Source: Chondrilla cf. caribensis (Eukaryota; Porifera; Demospongiae; Chondrillida; Chondrillidae). Taken from it: DNA of 64,000 nucleotides. A program made the position numbers and the translations under genes. The stretch spans positions 5,113,900 to 5,177,899 of the forward strand of contig OZ026546.1 of assembly GCA_964020155.1 (NCBI GenBank), written 5' to 3'. The notes under the pieces are model-generated. The model ran no database searches. It was not told the DNA's origin and saw only the letters and a list, made by a program, of their open reading frames with translations. Below are positions 49,287 to 60,708 of the stretch, piece after piece. The number at the start of each line of letters is the position of its first letter. The first letter of the stretch is position 1.

Positions 49287-49303
49287 CCCTAACCCTAACC
49301 CTG
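49287..49303. repeat. Short interstitial telomere-like repeat
   Basis: ccctaaccctaaccct (2.7 units of CCCTAA) in an R6 intron. The homologous R4 position (31570) reads only gaccctgt, so about 11 bp was gained. Confidence 0.7.
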
Positions 49304-51125
49304 TGCTATAGTCTTGACTGAATTTGAGTATAATACTCGGCTCAATAATTGACATATTGTTATGTTCAAAACATTTGTTTGCTGCCATATTGTCATTGTT
49401 TGGCAAACTTGATCTCTCCTCTGGTACCAATCCCTGTTGTATTCATGGAAGTTCCACACATTACACTATTGAGAGTCACAGCAAAGACATACTCAGTACT
49501 TGGATTGAGACCAGTGATAGTATACATGGACTGGTTGTACATTCAGCACAACCTGGTGATGGTGGAGTACAGCTAACTGAAGTGGTGATGTCATTAGGTA
49601 CACTTGGTTGGGTCCAATGTAGAGTAACAGTATTACATGACTCTAGTTTTGCAACTACATTAGCAGGTGCACGTGGTCCTGTAGATAGTAGAAGCCATGA
49701 CAACACACTTAGCTTGTAAACAACGCAAATTTGGAAACATACAGTACATATTTACCACACAAACTTCTTTGTGAATAGTGATATCCAACAGTGAATGCTG
49801 AGGATCATTAGTAGCATAGTGAATCATGCAATACAAACCACAGGTATACAATAGAACTTATCCAGTCTGTCCCACTCTCCCTGACCCCCCACTGCCATGT
49901 CATGTTTGAGGCCATAAATGATTGAACAATAAAGTGGAGGTTCAGGAATTGAACAAGGCCAGATCAGCAGATGATGGATTGACCTGCACTGGTAATAATT
50001 ATTAGCAACCCATGTACATGCTACTGAACATAAGACATTCAGGTACTAACAGTTACTGTAATTACATCTTTTACATCAGTCGTCAGTCGTCAATTCCATA
50101 ACAGTTCATCAACCACAGTAAGTGGTTGCTCATAAACTGCTGCCAACCCATTATGATAGTCAGGATGAAAGTTATGAAATATTCTCCTGAATAAGTACAT
50201 ACTTTGGACTGACCTTGAGGTCTTCTATGTCAGCGGACTTACGTACATAATGATTAATTACACCAAATCTGAAGCTTTTAAAGATAAGTGCTAATGTGAT
50301 TGGATATCAAAGCAGACAACATATCTAAAAAGAACACAGGTGGGGTGAGTGAGTTGAAAATTAGTCTAGTCGTGTGTACGTAGTCATGACACAAATGTTA
50401 ATGTAGGTAATTTGAAATCAAGTTAAGGCCTAGATGCTGGACCAGTTAGAACTAGGAGGATGGGCTCTACTCATATTCATGTATGCAAATGCCTGTACAC
50501 ATACAAAATTTAATTTAGTCTGTTAATACACATAGTTAAACCATATACCCATTATACAACAATTTACATGCATAATCAAACAGGGTAAAGGTATTCCTTA
50601 ACTGACACAAATCTCGCATAACCACTCACCTACTGATATACTAGCCATTCCTCGAACATTATTATTATTCGCGTTAACACACTGAATAGTTCCTCCATTG
50701 TCCGATTTATTGAATCCAGAGATAGTGATCCTAGACACACTATTTTGAACATCACCTCCTGTATCGGTAGACGTGATCCTGGGATTGAGTATGGCTGCAA
50801 TTCGTGCCTTGAAAGGTCCCCGACTAATCCCCTTCAATCCACTCGTAGTCCATTCAATTGGTTCATCAGGTATTGAACAAGCAAAGGTCTGTGTACTACC
50901 ACAATCCACTGAGACGTTGCCATTTGGTGTCAGCGTACCTGCGCGGAAAAAAAATACAAAATGGCAGATGATATTGATGAATAGCCGTATATGTTATTAT
51001 AATTGATCTGTATAACGTAAAGGCTTATTTGATAGTAGCTAAACCAGACGTAAAGGCTCACCTTGTACAAAATTTAACACTAAAACTAGAATTAAGGATA
51101 TGTTCGAAGCGGACGAGACTGTCAT

Positions 51126-51190
51126 CGTGCGTACGTATTTAGCACGTGCTAGGCATTGAAAACCTAAAAACCGTTCATTTCCGTAAACTA
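51126..51190 (-). promoter_or_regulatory. R6 proximal promoter/5' UTR block
   Basis: TTTACGGAAATGAACGG (51171-51187, minus strand) and AGCACGTGCTA-type sequence before the ATG at 51125. Confidence 0.5.
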
Positions 51191-51865
51191 CTCCTCAGCC
51201 ACAAGGGAGAGACCCTTTTACCACTCCGCTGTTTTATTACGACCTGTATAGTCATAGACCACTATTGGGGTTAATTTCCAATCATAAATTGTTATGAATA
51301 ATCATGTGGTCACTTCCAAATTATAGTGTTTGTACATGCACTCATCGTCCTTACCACAGTGTAATCAGCTTGGAATTTCAGCAAAATTTTCTCATCCATG
51401 GGCAGTAAATATGTTTATAGTTATAGATTACTTAGAAATTATGTTTACAAGATGTTTAATTTTTAATAGAAAGATCCTCAGAATACTATGTATGTGAAGG
51501 GCAGAGGAAGTGCCTTTGCATTCAGTCTATACCTACTGTCGAGATTGAAATTGATTGCAAGGATGGTTTGTGTGTTTGGTATTCACATGAGGTTGTGTTA
51601 GGCATGAGTACAACAGGAACTATAATAAGAAGTGAGACTCCAATTTTGATATACATTATTTTGCATGTAGTAGTAATTATTTCCTAGCAGCTTGTGTATA
51701 ATATCTCTATAGGTTTGAAAGGTATACCTCCATCATTATCAAGTGAACAATGAAACATTAAGTAAATAGTGCTAGCAATACAGGGCCTGTTGGGCATTAT
51801 TGCGTATTCATTGACTACAGCTGGCACATAGCACTTATTAATAAGCTTGATGTCAGTAAAATGTT
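51191..51865. other. R6-side spacer of pair R6/R7
   Basis: 51191-51420 matches R2/R4 upstream DNA; 51500-51720 includes weak matches to FN3/intron DNA (ggcatgagtacaac, aagtgagactccaattttg). No exon is open. Confidence 0.4.
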
Positions 51866-53421
51866 GCACCCAACTAGTCTGGCGTAACCGACCCTTCATC
51901 CGGGATCCGCCATTTTATTTTGTTGGCGCGGATCGCGGTTCGGCTATCCCAATGTAAGACGTGACGTAGATGATAGGTAGTCTGGCGTAGCCGACCCTTG
52001 ATCCGCCATTTTATTTTGTTGGGGCGGAGAAAGGGTCTGGTCTGGTCTGGAACCTATTTCTGTACCGGGAGGCGGAGTCGACGATGACAAATCGTAAATT
52101 TATCGCACATTATCGCATATTCTAAGGGGGTAGTTTCACTCATGCACAACGGTTGGCGAAGGATGCGTTGTCTTCGGCAGAGTTCTGTTGGCTTTGCGCA
52201 GCAATTACAATTCCAAAATATAGAAGAATTTTGAATTCTGAAGCAAACAGCCATATGTTTTGGAGATTTGTTGCAAAAGGGAGACCGCTACCCCCCGATT
52301 TGACACTGAGAGATAGATAGAGCCGACCGAATTTACGTAAACGGGTGGTTTTCACGGATTTAGACAGTCAACGATAGCCAAACTACACTTCCATACTGGA
52401 AATGAGTCATCATTAGTCGTTCACGTTTTTATGCGTCTGAAAGGCGTTCTGCAATCTGATTGGGCGCACGAATTCCTGCGCCGTGGTACAGAAATAGGTT
52501 CCAGACCAGACCTAGTCTGGCTCGCTAGACCGTCCCAACTATGCGCCTAGGGCGGCAAGAAAGGGAAGGGACGGTCTAGCGGCAATAGAGATTAGTTAAC
52601 ACCTTTTCGACCAATCAGGAGCGACTACCCGGAATCGCGGCAATTGAATTCATGACTTGCGGTTCTTCGTATAATCAATGATATCATTATATTCAGTGCA
52701 TACTGTCGCTTACGTACGTTCGCTCTAGAAAGCCTGCAGAAGTCGTCGTTGCGATTATCATCTTTTTAGTAGGATACGCTCAAGGGTATTGTTTCCGGCG
52801 ACGACACCTTCGTTGGTCTGCCTACGGGACACGGCAAGTCTATCTTGTTCGAGTGCGCGCCACACTGTGGACTTGTTGTCTTGCGATACAAAACGTCCTC
52901 TGTCCTCCGTATTTGTTATTTCACCCTTAATCGAGCTTATGAAAATTCAAGTAAAAGACCTTTGCAATCGTAAACAGACGGTTGTAAGGTTGTCTTGCGG
53001 AGTTACAATTCAAAAAGAAGCTCAACTACGTGACGGTATTGTCAGATACGTGTTTTCTTCGCCTGAGGCTGCAAACGAGAGTGAATAGAAAGCTTTGCTC
53101 ACGAGATCTAGTTTTAATCAAGGAATTGAGGCTGTCTTCGTCGATGAAGCGCACTGTGTAGAATCTTGGGGTGCCGGAGTTGAACCTTTTCGACGTACGT
53201 ACGATTAGCATGTAATTGGGCACTCGTTAATTATCGTCAATTGATAAGGCGAAGGTGTTAACTAATCTCTATTGCCGCTAGACCGTCCCTTCCCTTTTCT
53301 CGCCCTCGGCGCATAGTTGGGACGGTCTAGCAGGCCAGACTAGACCAGACCAGACCCTTTCTCCGCCCGAACAAAATAAAATGGCGGATCAAGGGTCGGC
53401 TACGCCAGACTAGCACCCAAC
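51866..53421. mobile_element. Composite TIR element, 9-bp target duplication
   Basis: GCACCCAAC flanks both sides (51866-51874, 53413-53421). The ends are tagtctggcgta (51875) and tacgccagacta (to 53412). A second copy of the left end starts at 51978, with about 70 bp of arm matching 53335-53412. Inside lie an inverted-ended unit (about 52036-52511, tggaacctatttctgtacc) and another with arms of about 82 bp (52523-52605 / 53245-53331, gctagaccgtcccaactatg). The R2 and R4 spacers carry one cccaac and no insert. A 9-bp duplication is typical of Mutator-like elements; no transposase is seen. Confidence 0.85.
52735..53205 (+). pseudogene. RecQ-like DEAH helicase relic inside the composite element
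   Basis: Successive frames give FVGLPTGHGKSILFE (Walker A, about 52809-52850), VFVISPLIELMKIQVKDLCN (motif Ia), YVFSSPEAA, then VFVDEAHCVESWG (Walker B DEAH, about 53130-53170). Order and spacing are those of the first RecA domain of RecQ-like helicases. A frameshift near 52870-52900 and a stop at about 53086 disrupt it, and the second half is absent. It was probably captured by the TIR element. Confidence 0.82.
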
Positions 53422-53554
53422 AGAGTCCCTGTTGTAACTAATTTATTCCAAAAATCAATGCCCAAAAAGTGAAGGATGTCGAATTTGAATTTGCTTCTTC
53501 ACAGAAAGCATGGCTAAAGGGTCTACAGCAGACACTGAAGAAGAGTATAGTAAT

Positions 53555-53705
53555 AAGAAGTGGACAGTGGCCATCCATAACACGGAGCAACAGCATCATG
53601 GGACGCACCCTCATGCAGATAGAAACCGTATTCTTCAATCGGTAGGACGCTGAGACAATTGGAAGCACCTTTCTCTGTGCTAGATGCATAGCTACCTTCA
53701 TGCTA
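53555..53705 (-). pseudogene. Short retroelement Pol relic upstream of R7
   Basis: Matches the distal parts of the 23209-23760 and 36310-36640 relics (gtggacagtggccatccataacac, gaaagcacctttctctgt). It occupies the same place, directly before the receptor promoter block. Confidence 0.5.
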
Positions 53706-53815
53706 CCGGTTGCGATCTACATCCAACCATGCGCGTGTGGCTGTGCATGGGAGGAATTTACGGAAATACGCGGTTGTTCCGTCAATGCCGAGAACGTGCT
53801 ACATACGGACGCAGG
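53706..53815 (+). promoter_or_regulatory. R7 proximal promoter/5' UTR block
   Basis: TTTACGGAAATACGCGG (53757-53773) and AGAACGTGCTACATACGGACG before the ATG. Confidence 0.5.
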
Positions 53816-54577
53816 ATGACAGTCTCGTCCGCATCGAGCAAAATATTATTATCCTTTATTCTAATTTTAGTGTTGAATATTGTACAAGGTAAGCCTTCAC
53901 GTCTGGTTTATTCATTATTAAGTGAGCCTTTTACACTCTAGAGACCAACTTCAGTCAGTCTGAGATTAGTAATCTGCTAGTCTATTGTTTTTTCACGTAG
54001 GTACACTTTCGCCAAATGGCAACGTATCAGTGGATTGTGGTAGTAGACAGAACTTTGATTGTTCAGTACCTGGTGAACCAATTGAATGGACTACGAGCGG
54101 ATTGAGGGGGATTAGTCGGGGACCTTTCAGGGCACGAAATGAAGCCGAAGGCAATCCCAGGATCGAGTCTACCGATACCGGAGAGACTTCTCAGGGTGAT
54201 ATGTCTGATATCACTATTTCTGGATTCAGTAGATCAGACAATGGAGGAACTATTCAGTGTGTTGTCGCGAATAGTAGTAATGTTCGGGGAATTGCTAGTA
54301 TATCAGTAGGTGAGTGGTCATGCAAGATTTGTGTCAGTTAAGGATTATCTCTTATTCTGTTTGATCATAACATGTAAGTTGTTATACTAGTATGCCCCAT
54401 ATTCTTAGTTCTAACTGATCCAGTATCTAGGCCATACCTTGATTTGCCTACATTATTATGTGATGTGACTATGCTAGGCTAGACTAAGTTTCAACTCACT
54501 CACCACGGGTCCCTGTAATTTTTTAGATATACGTATGCATGTTATTTGTTTTGATATCCAATCCCATTAGCACTTAT

Positions 54578-55071
54578 AACATGTTCTGAAGTATGTCGTT
54601 AAATTTTGTTTTAACAGTCCTCAACTATTTACTGTTTCACTGTAATTTTATGTAAACTGTTTTGAAAATTAACAGTAAACACACAACTCTTGGGTGCATA
54701 AAAACCCAAATTTGGGGAGTTAACAAAAACCCAAATTTGGGCTATTGTTACAGACACAACATTTATGTAAGATCAGAGGATTCTCTGGGATTATGTGGGA
54801 CCCACGCTGACTTTGTTCATAAACAGGTTGTTATTCAGATAGCTAGCAACTGGAATTTATTCAAAACATGCCTGAACATAATTGTCACCACCCTAAGTTT
54901 TGGCTGTTTCAAGGGATTGTTTGGATTAATGTCCTGAGAATTGACAGGTTTCAACAGTAAACAGTTATGTTTACTGTTAAAACCTGATAAATGTGATGAA
55001 ACAGCTGAATAGTCAGGTTGAGGCTTAAGGACTGTTAAAACAGAATTTAACAACATACTTCAGAACATGTT
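54578..55071. mobile_element. 494-bp MITE with TTAT target duplication
   Basis: aacatgttctgaag and cttcagaacatgtt are the inverted ends, with TTAT repeated on each side (54574-54577, 55072-55075). The R6 homologue (RC of about 50270-50290) has a single ttat at the empty site. It contains a tandem acccaaatttggg pair and no protein. Confidence 0.85.
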
Positions 55072-55724
55072 TTATCTAAAAGTTTGTCAATTCAAGGCTT
55101 CAGATTCGATGATATTAGCTAGAATAATAATAATAATCATTATGTACGTCAGCTAAATTGAAGACCTTTAATTAAGGTCTGACTCAGTTCAAAGTATGAA
55201 GAATGAATGAATTCAAGAATTGGGTTGTCAGCAATGCAACCACTGTCTGTGGTTGATGAGCTGTTATAGAATTGACGACTTAATGTAAATTGTGTGATTA
55301 GAATTAATAGCTGAATGCCCCAAATTCAGGAGTATGTAAGTTGCTAATAATAATATCATCGGTAAATGTTAATTTTTCATCTGCTCATCTGGCCTTGTTC
55401 AAATCCTGTACCTCAGTTGTATTATTATTATTATGTCACCATTCATGGTCTTGAACATGATACATAATAGCCCATGTCACAGTGAATGCTGTCAATGGAT
55501 AACTACAACAGACAGTGGACATGATTAGGGTATTCATCTAACTGGTGTTTTAGAAATGGTTACCTATCAATAGGTGGCTGATTCTTTCAGATCAATGTCA
55601 CAGTCTTATGGTTACTGTAAAAAAATATGCTAACCTAGCTCAGAAAAAGTCTGATAAGCCTTGCCTCAAGCAGGGAATATACTTTTGGATGAATTAATAT
55701 TTGACAGCTGTCTGTTCTCAATCT

Positions 55725-55930
55725 ACAGGGGTCCAGTAGGTTACATGAGAACAGACGGCTATAATATGGTGTGAAGACATGATATTTACATGAAATTGTC
55801 CTGCCTGGAGTGAAGGGGAACACAAAAATAGATTTAAACACCAACAAATTGTGACAGACTGCAATGTACTGTATTAGTGAGATTATTGAAGCTAGCTATA
55901 GGCTGGAGCAACATGCACCTACCAGAAATT
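55725..55930 (+). pseudogene. Broken copy of the 38370-38599 ORF
   Basis: Starts after ctacag like the R5 copy and keeps blocks such as aaaatagatttaaacacc, but stops interrupt the frame. Confidence 0.4.
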
Positions 55931-56979
55931 AGGCTCACGTCAATATGATCAGTTTTTGCACATACCTGATGTTGGTTCGCTCTGAGTATCATTCATGATT
56001 GTCCATCATTTCTGCCATTTTACTGTTCCCATGGTCAGATGTGTTTCCTAACTCATCATCGTGATATTGCAAAGAGCTGTTCAAATGTTTAAGATATGTA
56101 GAATAGCTAAATCCATGTGATACAGTTATTCTAAGCTGGACCCAACCAAGTGGACCTAATGACATCACCACTTCAGTAAGCTGTACTCCACCATCACCAG
56201 GTTGTGCTGAATGTACAAACAATCCATGTACTATCACTGGTCTCACTGCAAGTACTGAGTATGTAACTATACTGTGACTGTCAGTAGTGGACAGTGCAGA
56301 ACTAACACAAGTCTAACTATAACTAGAACAATTAATGGGTGAGATCACGCATGTCATAGGTGCATGCATGTTTAGCACATACATGGTATCTTTAAATTGT
56401 TGTATATAGATAATTTCAGCCTATTCTATATATTTCTATTAATTTTATCTATTCATGATCGAGAACATTTTGTAAACGAATGAGCATTAATTTTGTATCA
56501 ATTAATCCGGTCAGCTTAGTTTTTTTCCTACTTGGCATTGTTGCTATATTTATATCTGATATATAGGTATGTGTGTTTTGTAGATATTTATTCACTACGC
56601 TATTCTATTGTCTCATATTCACGTACTTATGGAAGTTCCACACATTCTACTATTGAGGGTCACTGTGAACAGATACTCAGTACTTGGATTGGATCGAGAC
56701 CAGTAATTGTGCAATGTCATGGATTTGATTATACATGTATACAATCTGGTGATGGAGTATACGTACAACTGTCTGAGGTGGTAATGTCTTCAGTTCCTTT
56801 TGGCTGGTTCCATCTAAATGTAACAGTGTCACATGACTCTGCGTTTGCAAGTACATTAGTAGGTACACATAATCCTACAGAAAGTGTATATCATGTATTA
56901 TAATAGTAAATCACAACTATTGCTATATGATCAACAATGGGCGGCACCACCTCCCCTTTTGATTTCTTTACTTAATTCA

Positions 56980-57235
56980 ATGACTTATTATATATTATTA
57001 TTATTATTATATTATTGAATTAATGTATATTATATAAGACTAGTAAGTAGTAATTAGTGTATAATAATATTTGTATATGTATAATATAATATGAGTGTAC
57101 ATGTGTATTATATTATGAATGTAGATAAATTATGATGTATTAGTATACATGTATTATTATGTAAATGTATTATGTATGTAGATGTATTACTGCATGGTAT
57201 ATTTATTTTGTAGATGTACACGTGTGTAGATAAAC
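56980..57235. repeat. AT-rich degenerate tandem repeat
   Basis: Repeated atgtattatgtatgtagatg-like units with about 90% A/T, in remnant intron DNA of R8. No coding content. Confidence 0.5.
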
Positions 57236-58020
57236 AGTAAATCACAACTCAGTAAGTAATAAATACAAATTTAGGAACATACAGTAAAATGTCATTTTGT
57301 TTATGAATTAATGTGTGTTCCCTTCACAGATGTCTAAATGTCTAACCATGAATGCTTTGGCATGCAGTGGTTGCATATAGTGAATCATGTACGCGTCGGA
57401 TAAAATTCATGGAATAATCATATTATAAGTGTTCAGTTCTTTTCAATTATGTATTTGAAGACTATCCACAGGCCTTCACAAAAGAAAATGCTGTTTTCAT
57501 TGTTGTAAGGCCCGGTTTCATGAATGATGCTTTGGAACAAGGAAATTCAACAATGCTTCAATAGTCTTTCACCCTCGAAGAAGCAGTTATTTTCCTCCTG
57601 TGCTTCATAATTGCTATTTTCACGAATGAGAATCTATGGGTCAGCCTGGACAATACCTGTTAGTAGACCTATCCATACTTAGACCTTCTTTTGAGAAGAA
57701 ATACTGCATTTGTCATGTCTTATGTCTCTTGTACATTTACCAATGTTTAAATTGTCATCAGGGTTTTTTCTCCATTGTTGACATGATGTTTTGTGTACAA
57801 GTGCCCTAATTCTTGACCGAAATTAATGATAGATGTCTGCTCTCAACATACAGGATTCCGTACATTAAAAGCTGACAGCCACTTAACATCTTACATACAA
57901 ATAAACATTACTGAGCATAGGTAAATTCCCCCCTTCCGACTCTGTCTGATCATCAACCATAATGTTAACATGCTAGTACAGATGAATTATAATTTCAAAT
58001 GTGTTGTCTTAAGACACATG
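57236..58020. other. R8 remnant intron/spacer
   Basis: Includes stretches matching R2-type intron DNA (aacaatgcttcaatagt, gaagcagttattttcctcc near 57548-57600), out of exon context. No gene is seen. Confidence 0.4.
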
Positions 58021-58053
58021 CACACACACACAAACACACACACACACACACGT

Positions 58054-58125
<72 letters not shown>
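58021..58125. repeat. (CA)n microsatellite, ~100 bp
   Basis: Longest CA run of the window, with one cgtgt interruption near 58050. Confidence 0.95.
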
Positions 58126-58126
<1 letters not shown>

Positions 58127-58267
58127 CTTACTCATCTGAATGAATTAAGTAGTCAGCTATCGATTGGTATTTATGCTATTTCCTATACATTGTCAATAAA
58201 TATTGATTTTCAAAGACACTAAATATGTTTTCCATTGTCTGCTACAGTGAAACCCGTTGACAGTGTA

Positions 58268-59065
58268 AACTATCAGGTATCAGGTATCAGGTAATCTTAT
58301 TTAGCCTGGGGAACCATTAGCCATAGGCTACTTTAGTGGCACCCAGAAAAGAAAAGAAAAATAAAGAATAAAGAAGTATAAAGAAGTAATGTACAAAGTA
58401 TAAAAGGTCTTGGAAGTCAAAATTAAAATTTAAAATTTAAAATTAAAATTCATAAAATTCGTAAATTCATGCAGCAGCAATACTAACAGGGGTCAAATGA
58501 ATATTAATAATAATAAAAGTGTCATAAAATTAACATGCACATGCAAACAATTGAAATTTAACATGGGTTAATAAGAAAATATTGATGACAAAGAGAATAA
58601 TAACTATTGAAGTCTGTAGTGTCTCTGATGTTCTGCGGAAGGGATCGCCACAGTGCTGCACCCATGAAGCTGAAAGATTTCTGTCCGTAGGAGGATCGGT
58701 TTGGAGGAAGATTGAGTTGGGAGGATGAAACAGAGCGGGTGTTGTAGTGGGAAGAAGGTGAAGAGAAAAGCTCAGAAAGATACGGAGGGGATTTAGAAGA
58801 CATACATTTGAACATGATTAGGGAAAGGTGAAACTTTCTCCTGGAAGCCAGAGTGGAGAGACCTAGTTCCCTACGAGCCACCGATGCTGAGGATCCTTTA
58901 CGCCTACGGAGGACAGTTCGACAGGCATAGTTGAGGAGAGTCTCTAACCTGTAAGCTTCAGACTTGGAGCACCCAGACCAGACAACATCGCAATAATCGA
59001 AAGAAGGGAGAATGTAAGATTTAAGGAAGAGAAGAAGAAGGGACCGAGGAAGAAACCATGAGACT
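58268..59065 (-). mobile_element. 5'-truncated LINE (CR1/L2-like) 3' end
   Basis: A single open minus frame from about 59050 to 58558 reads SYILPSFDYCDVVWSGC, ETLLNYACRTVLRRRKG, RRELGLSTLASRRKFHLSL, then PPYLSELF and SYGQKSFSFMGAALWRSLPQ. This is the thumb/C-terminal region of a non-LTR reverse transcriptase. A short 3' region follows, with a tail of three acctgat units (58272-58292), as CR1-like LINEs have. It is inserted in R8 remnant DNA. Confidence 0.8.
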
Positions 59066-59742
59066 ATGAACTATGACCATAACCATGAAACTATGACATT
59101 GTTTATTATAATTATGCCTAATATGCTTAAGACCATGAATGACAGACAGGCAGACAGCAAAACCACTTAGCTACTGATATAAGAGCCATTTCCTGAACAC
59201 TACTGTCCTCCATGTTAATATATTATACACTTATAATAGTTCCTCCATTTTCTGATATATTGAATCCAGAGATAGTGATAACGAAAATAAGAGTCTGACT
59301 ACTCTGTCCTGTATCAGAAGTGATCCTGTCATTTTTATAGCTGTATTTCTTGCCACGAAAGGCCCGGTATTCTTATCCCCCTCCAGTGATATTCCATCCA
59401 ATTGCTTTATCTCTGACGAAGTCTACAAGTGAATTCCTGTGCACTACCACAATCCAGTGAGACCATACCATTTGGTTTCACTCCACCTACACGATACAAC
59501 AGTTAGAATGGGGAGATTAATAGACAAAATTAATGCATTGCTATAGAGTAAAACATAGATTACGGCTGACACCATCTATATCGGACTCTACCGACTACTA
59601 TCCAAACTGGGTTCTATAACGTAAAATGCCAAGATAAACAAAGATTGCTTAATAATAACTAAACCAGATATAAAAGCTCACCTTGTACAACAAGTAAGAC
59701 TGAAATTAGAATCAAGAATACGTTTGAAAGAAAATCCATCAT

Positions 59743-60426
59743 GTCCAATTCACAAAAAAACTTATTGACTAATCAATTTTCGGACAAATGTATTTCTGGT
59801 CACTTGCTAGCTGGTACCTTCGTGAATACTGAGGCTATTTTAGGCCTATGTAGCTCTTCTTCCTCTTAGCGACGTCCAAGAAATTGACTTGTATGGCATG
59901 AACTGTCACAGAAGAGCACACTGAGTGCATTAAAAATATATTTTTTCTACTTGCTACAGTAAAACCCATTGACAGTGTATACTAAGACCTTGCTTATTAT
60001 CATTATAGCTATTATGCCTAAAACCATAAATGACAGACAGACAGAGAGCAAAACCACTTACATACCGATATACTAGCCGGAGAGGATCAACTGAACTATA
60101 AAAATCTGGAATGTTATCAACGCTTTACTGCGGGCTGGGTTCGTCTGCTGCCCTTGGTTGAGGATTACAGCAGGTAGATGCTAAAAACTCTTGCCTTTAT
60201 CACGGCCAATTTTGTTGCTGCAGCCTAGAATAGCACAGAAATTCACCATCCTTCTTCGAATCTTGGGACGTTGTCCTCCAATATGGCCGCCGAGATTTAA
60301 GCCCCGCCCGCTGCAAGTGGTTTGTAGTGTGTAAGAAGGAACACAGAACATGTTTCCTTGTGGTCCTTTGTATGGATCGTAAATTTTGAATACGGGCTGA
60401 ATAGTGATTTATATTGAAGATTAGTA

Positions 60427-60428
<2 letters not shown>
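59743..60428. other. Spacer between R8 and R9
   Basis: Lacks the shared promoter motif. 60040-60082 (acttacataccgatatactagcc) is a fragment of a minus-strand Ig exon end and its donor, near the repeated phrase tgacagacagacag that also precedes the R8 Ig relic at 59140. No gene is seen. Confidence 0.45.

Positions 60429-60487
<59 letters not shown>
60429..60487. repeat. (CA)n microsatellite
   Basis: Pure run of about 58 bp. Spurious Cys/Val frames lie on its minus strand. Confidence 0.95.
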
Positions 60488-60489
<2 letters not shown>

Positions 60490-60708
60490 GTATAATAACT
60501 GCTGACGTAATTGTAGGAGTCTTATTTATTGAATGAGATTCATAGTAATGCAAGATTTTTTGACCCCATTTCAGCAAATAATGATAACAGGACTGTCAGT
60601 GATAGAGTATATATAGTATAATAATATTTCAGGAGTGAATCCAACAAGTATGCAAACCAGTCCTATAGACATCGCCAAGTTAGTGCATTCTATGCACTTG
60701 GGACATAT

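Larger units (their letters stand above)
46128..51125 (-). pseudogene. R6: ITIM receptor gene with both FN3 exons broken
   Basis: Exons high to low: signal 51062-51125; Ig 50630-50938; FN3 49419-49678 and 48684-48939 (both damaged); stalk 48348-48386; transmembrane 47922-48017; Cys-rich 47745-47786; 47480-47507; 47356-47416; 46904-46957; 46724-46771; terminal 46128-46223. The first FN3 has a 2-nt insertion (260 nt) and a lost donor (GT to GA); the second has a 2-nt deletion (256 nt). The transmembrane exon uses a shifted acceptor (acttccccag), which keeps its frame. Skipping both FN3 exons gives an open 837-nt frame, 278 aa: signal, Ig, stalk, helix and ITIM tail. So this is either a pseudogene or a short-ectodomain receptor. 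Confidence 0.75.
53816..56341 (+). pseudogene. R7: receptor 5' half (signal, Ig) with decayed FN3, no tail
   Basis: Signal exon 53816-53888 (24 codons, MTVSSASSKILLSFILILVL...) and Ig exon 54001-54309 (FDC, IEW, SDNGGTIQC) are intact with good splice sites. The only following FN3, about 56112-56341, lacks its acceptor and first ~45 nt and has a frame break after TEYV. No transmembrane or tail exon follows on the plus strand; the next receptor sequence is minus-strand R8. The gene appears cut by a deletion that joined it to R8. A secreted Ig product by read-through (stop at 54339-54341 in frame) is possible. Confidence 0.75.
56625..59742 (-). pseudogene. R8: minus-strand receptor remnant (signal, Ig, FN3 relics)
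   Basis: Signal exon 59682-59742 is open (MMDFLSNVFLILISVLLVVQG, good donor). The Ig exon 59171-59486 has several frameshifts, and its donor is mutated (tag|ctaagt). The FN3 relic about 56625-56874 starts with a good acceptor (GLCVPTNVLANAESCDTVTF) but reaches a stop at about 56738 after CIHV. Stalk, membrane and ITIM exons are missing. It is probably the minus partner of R9 in a fourth, degenerate pair. Confidence 0.75.
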
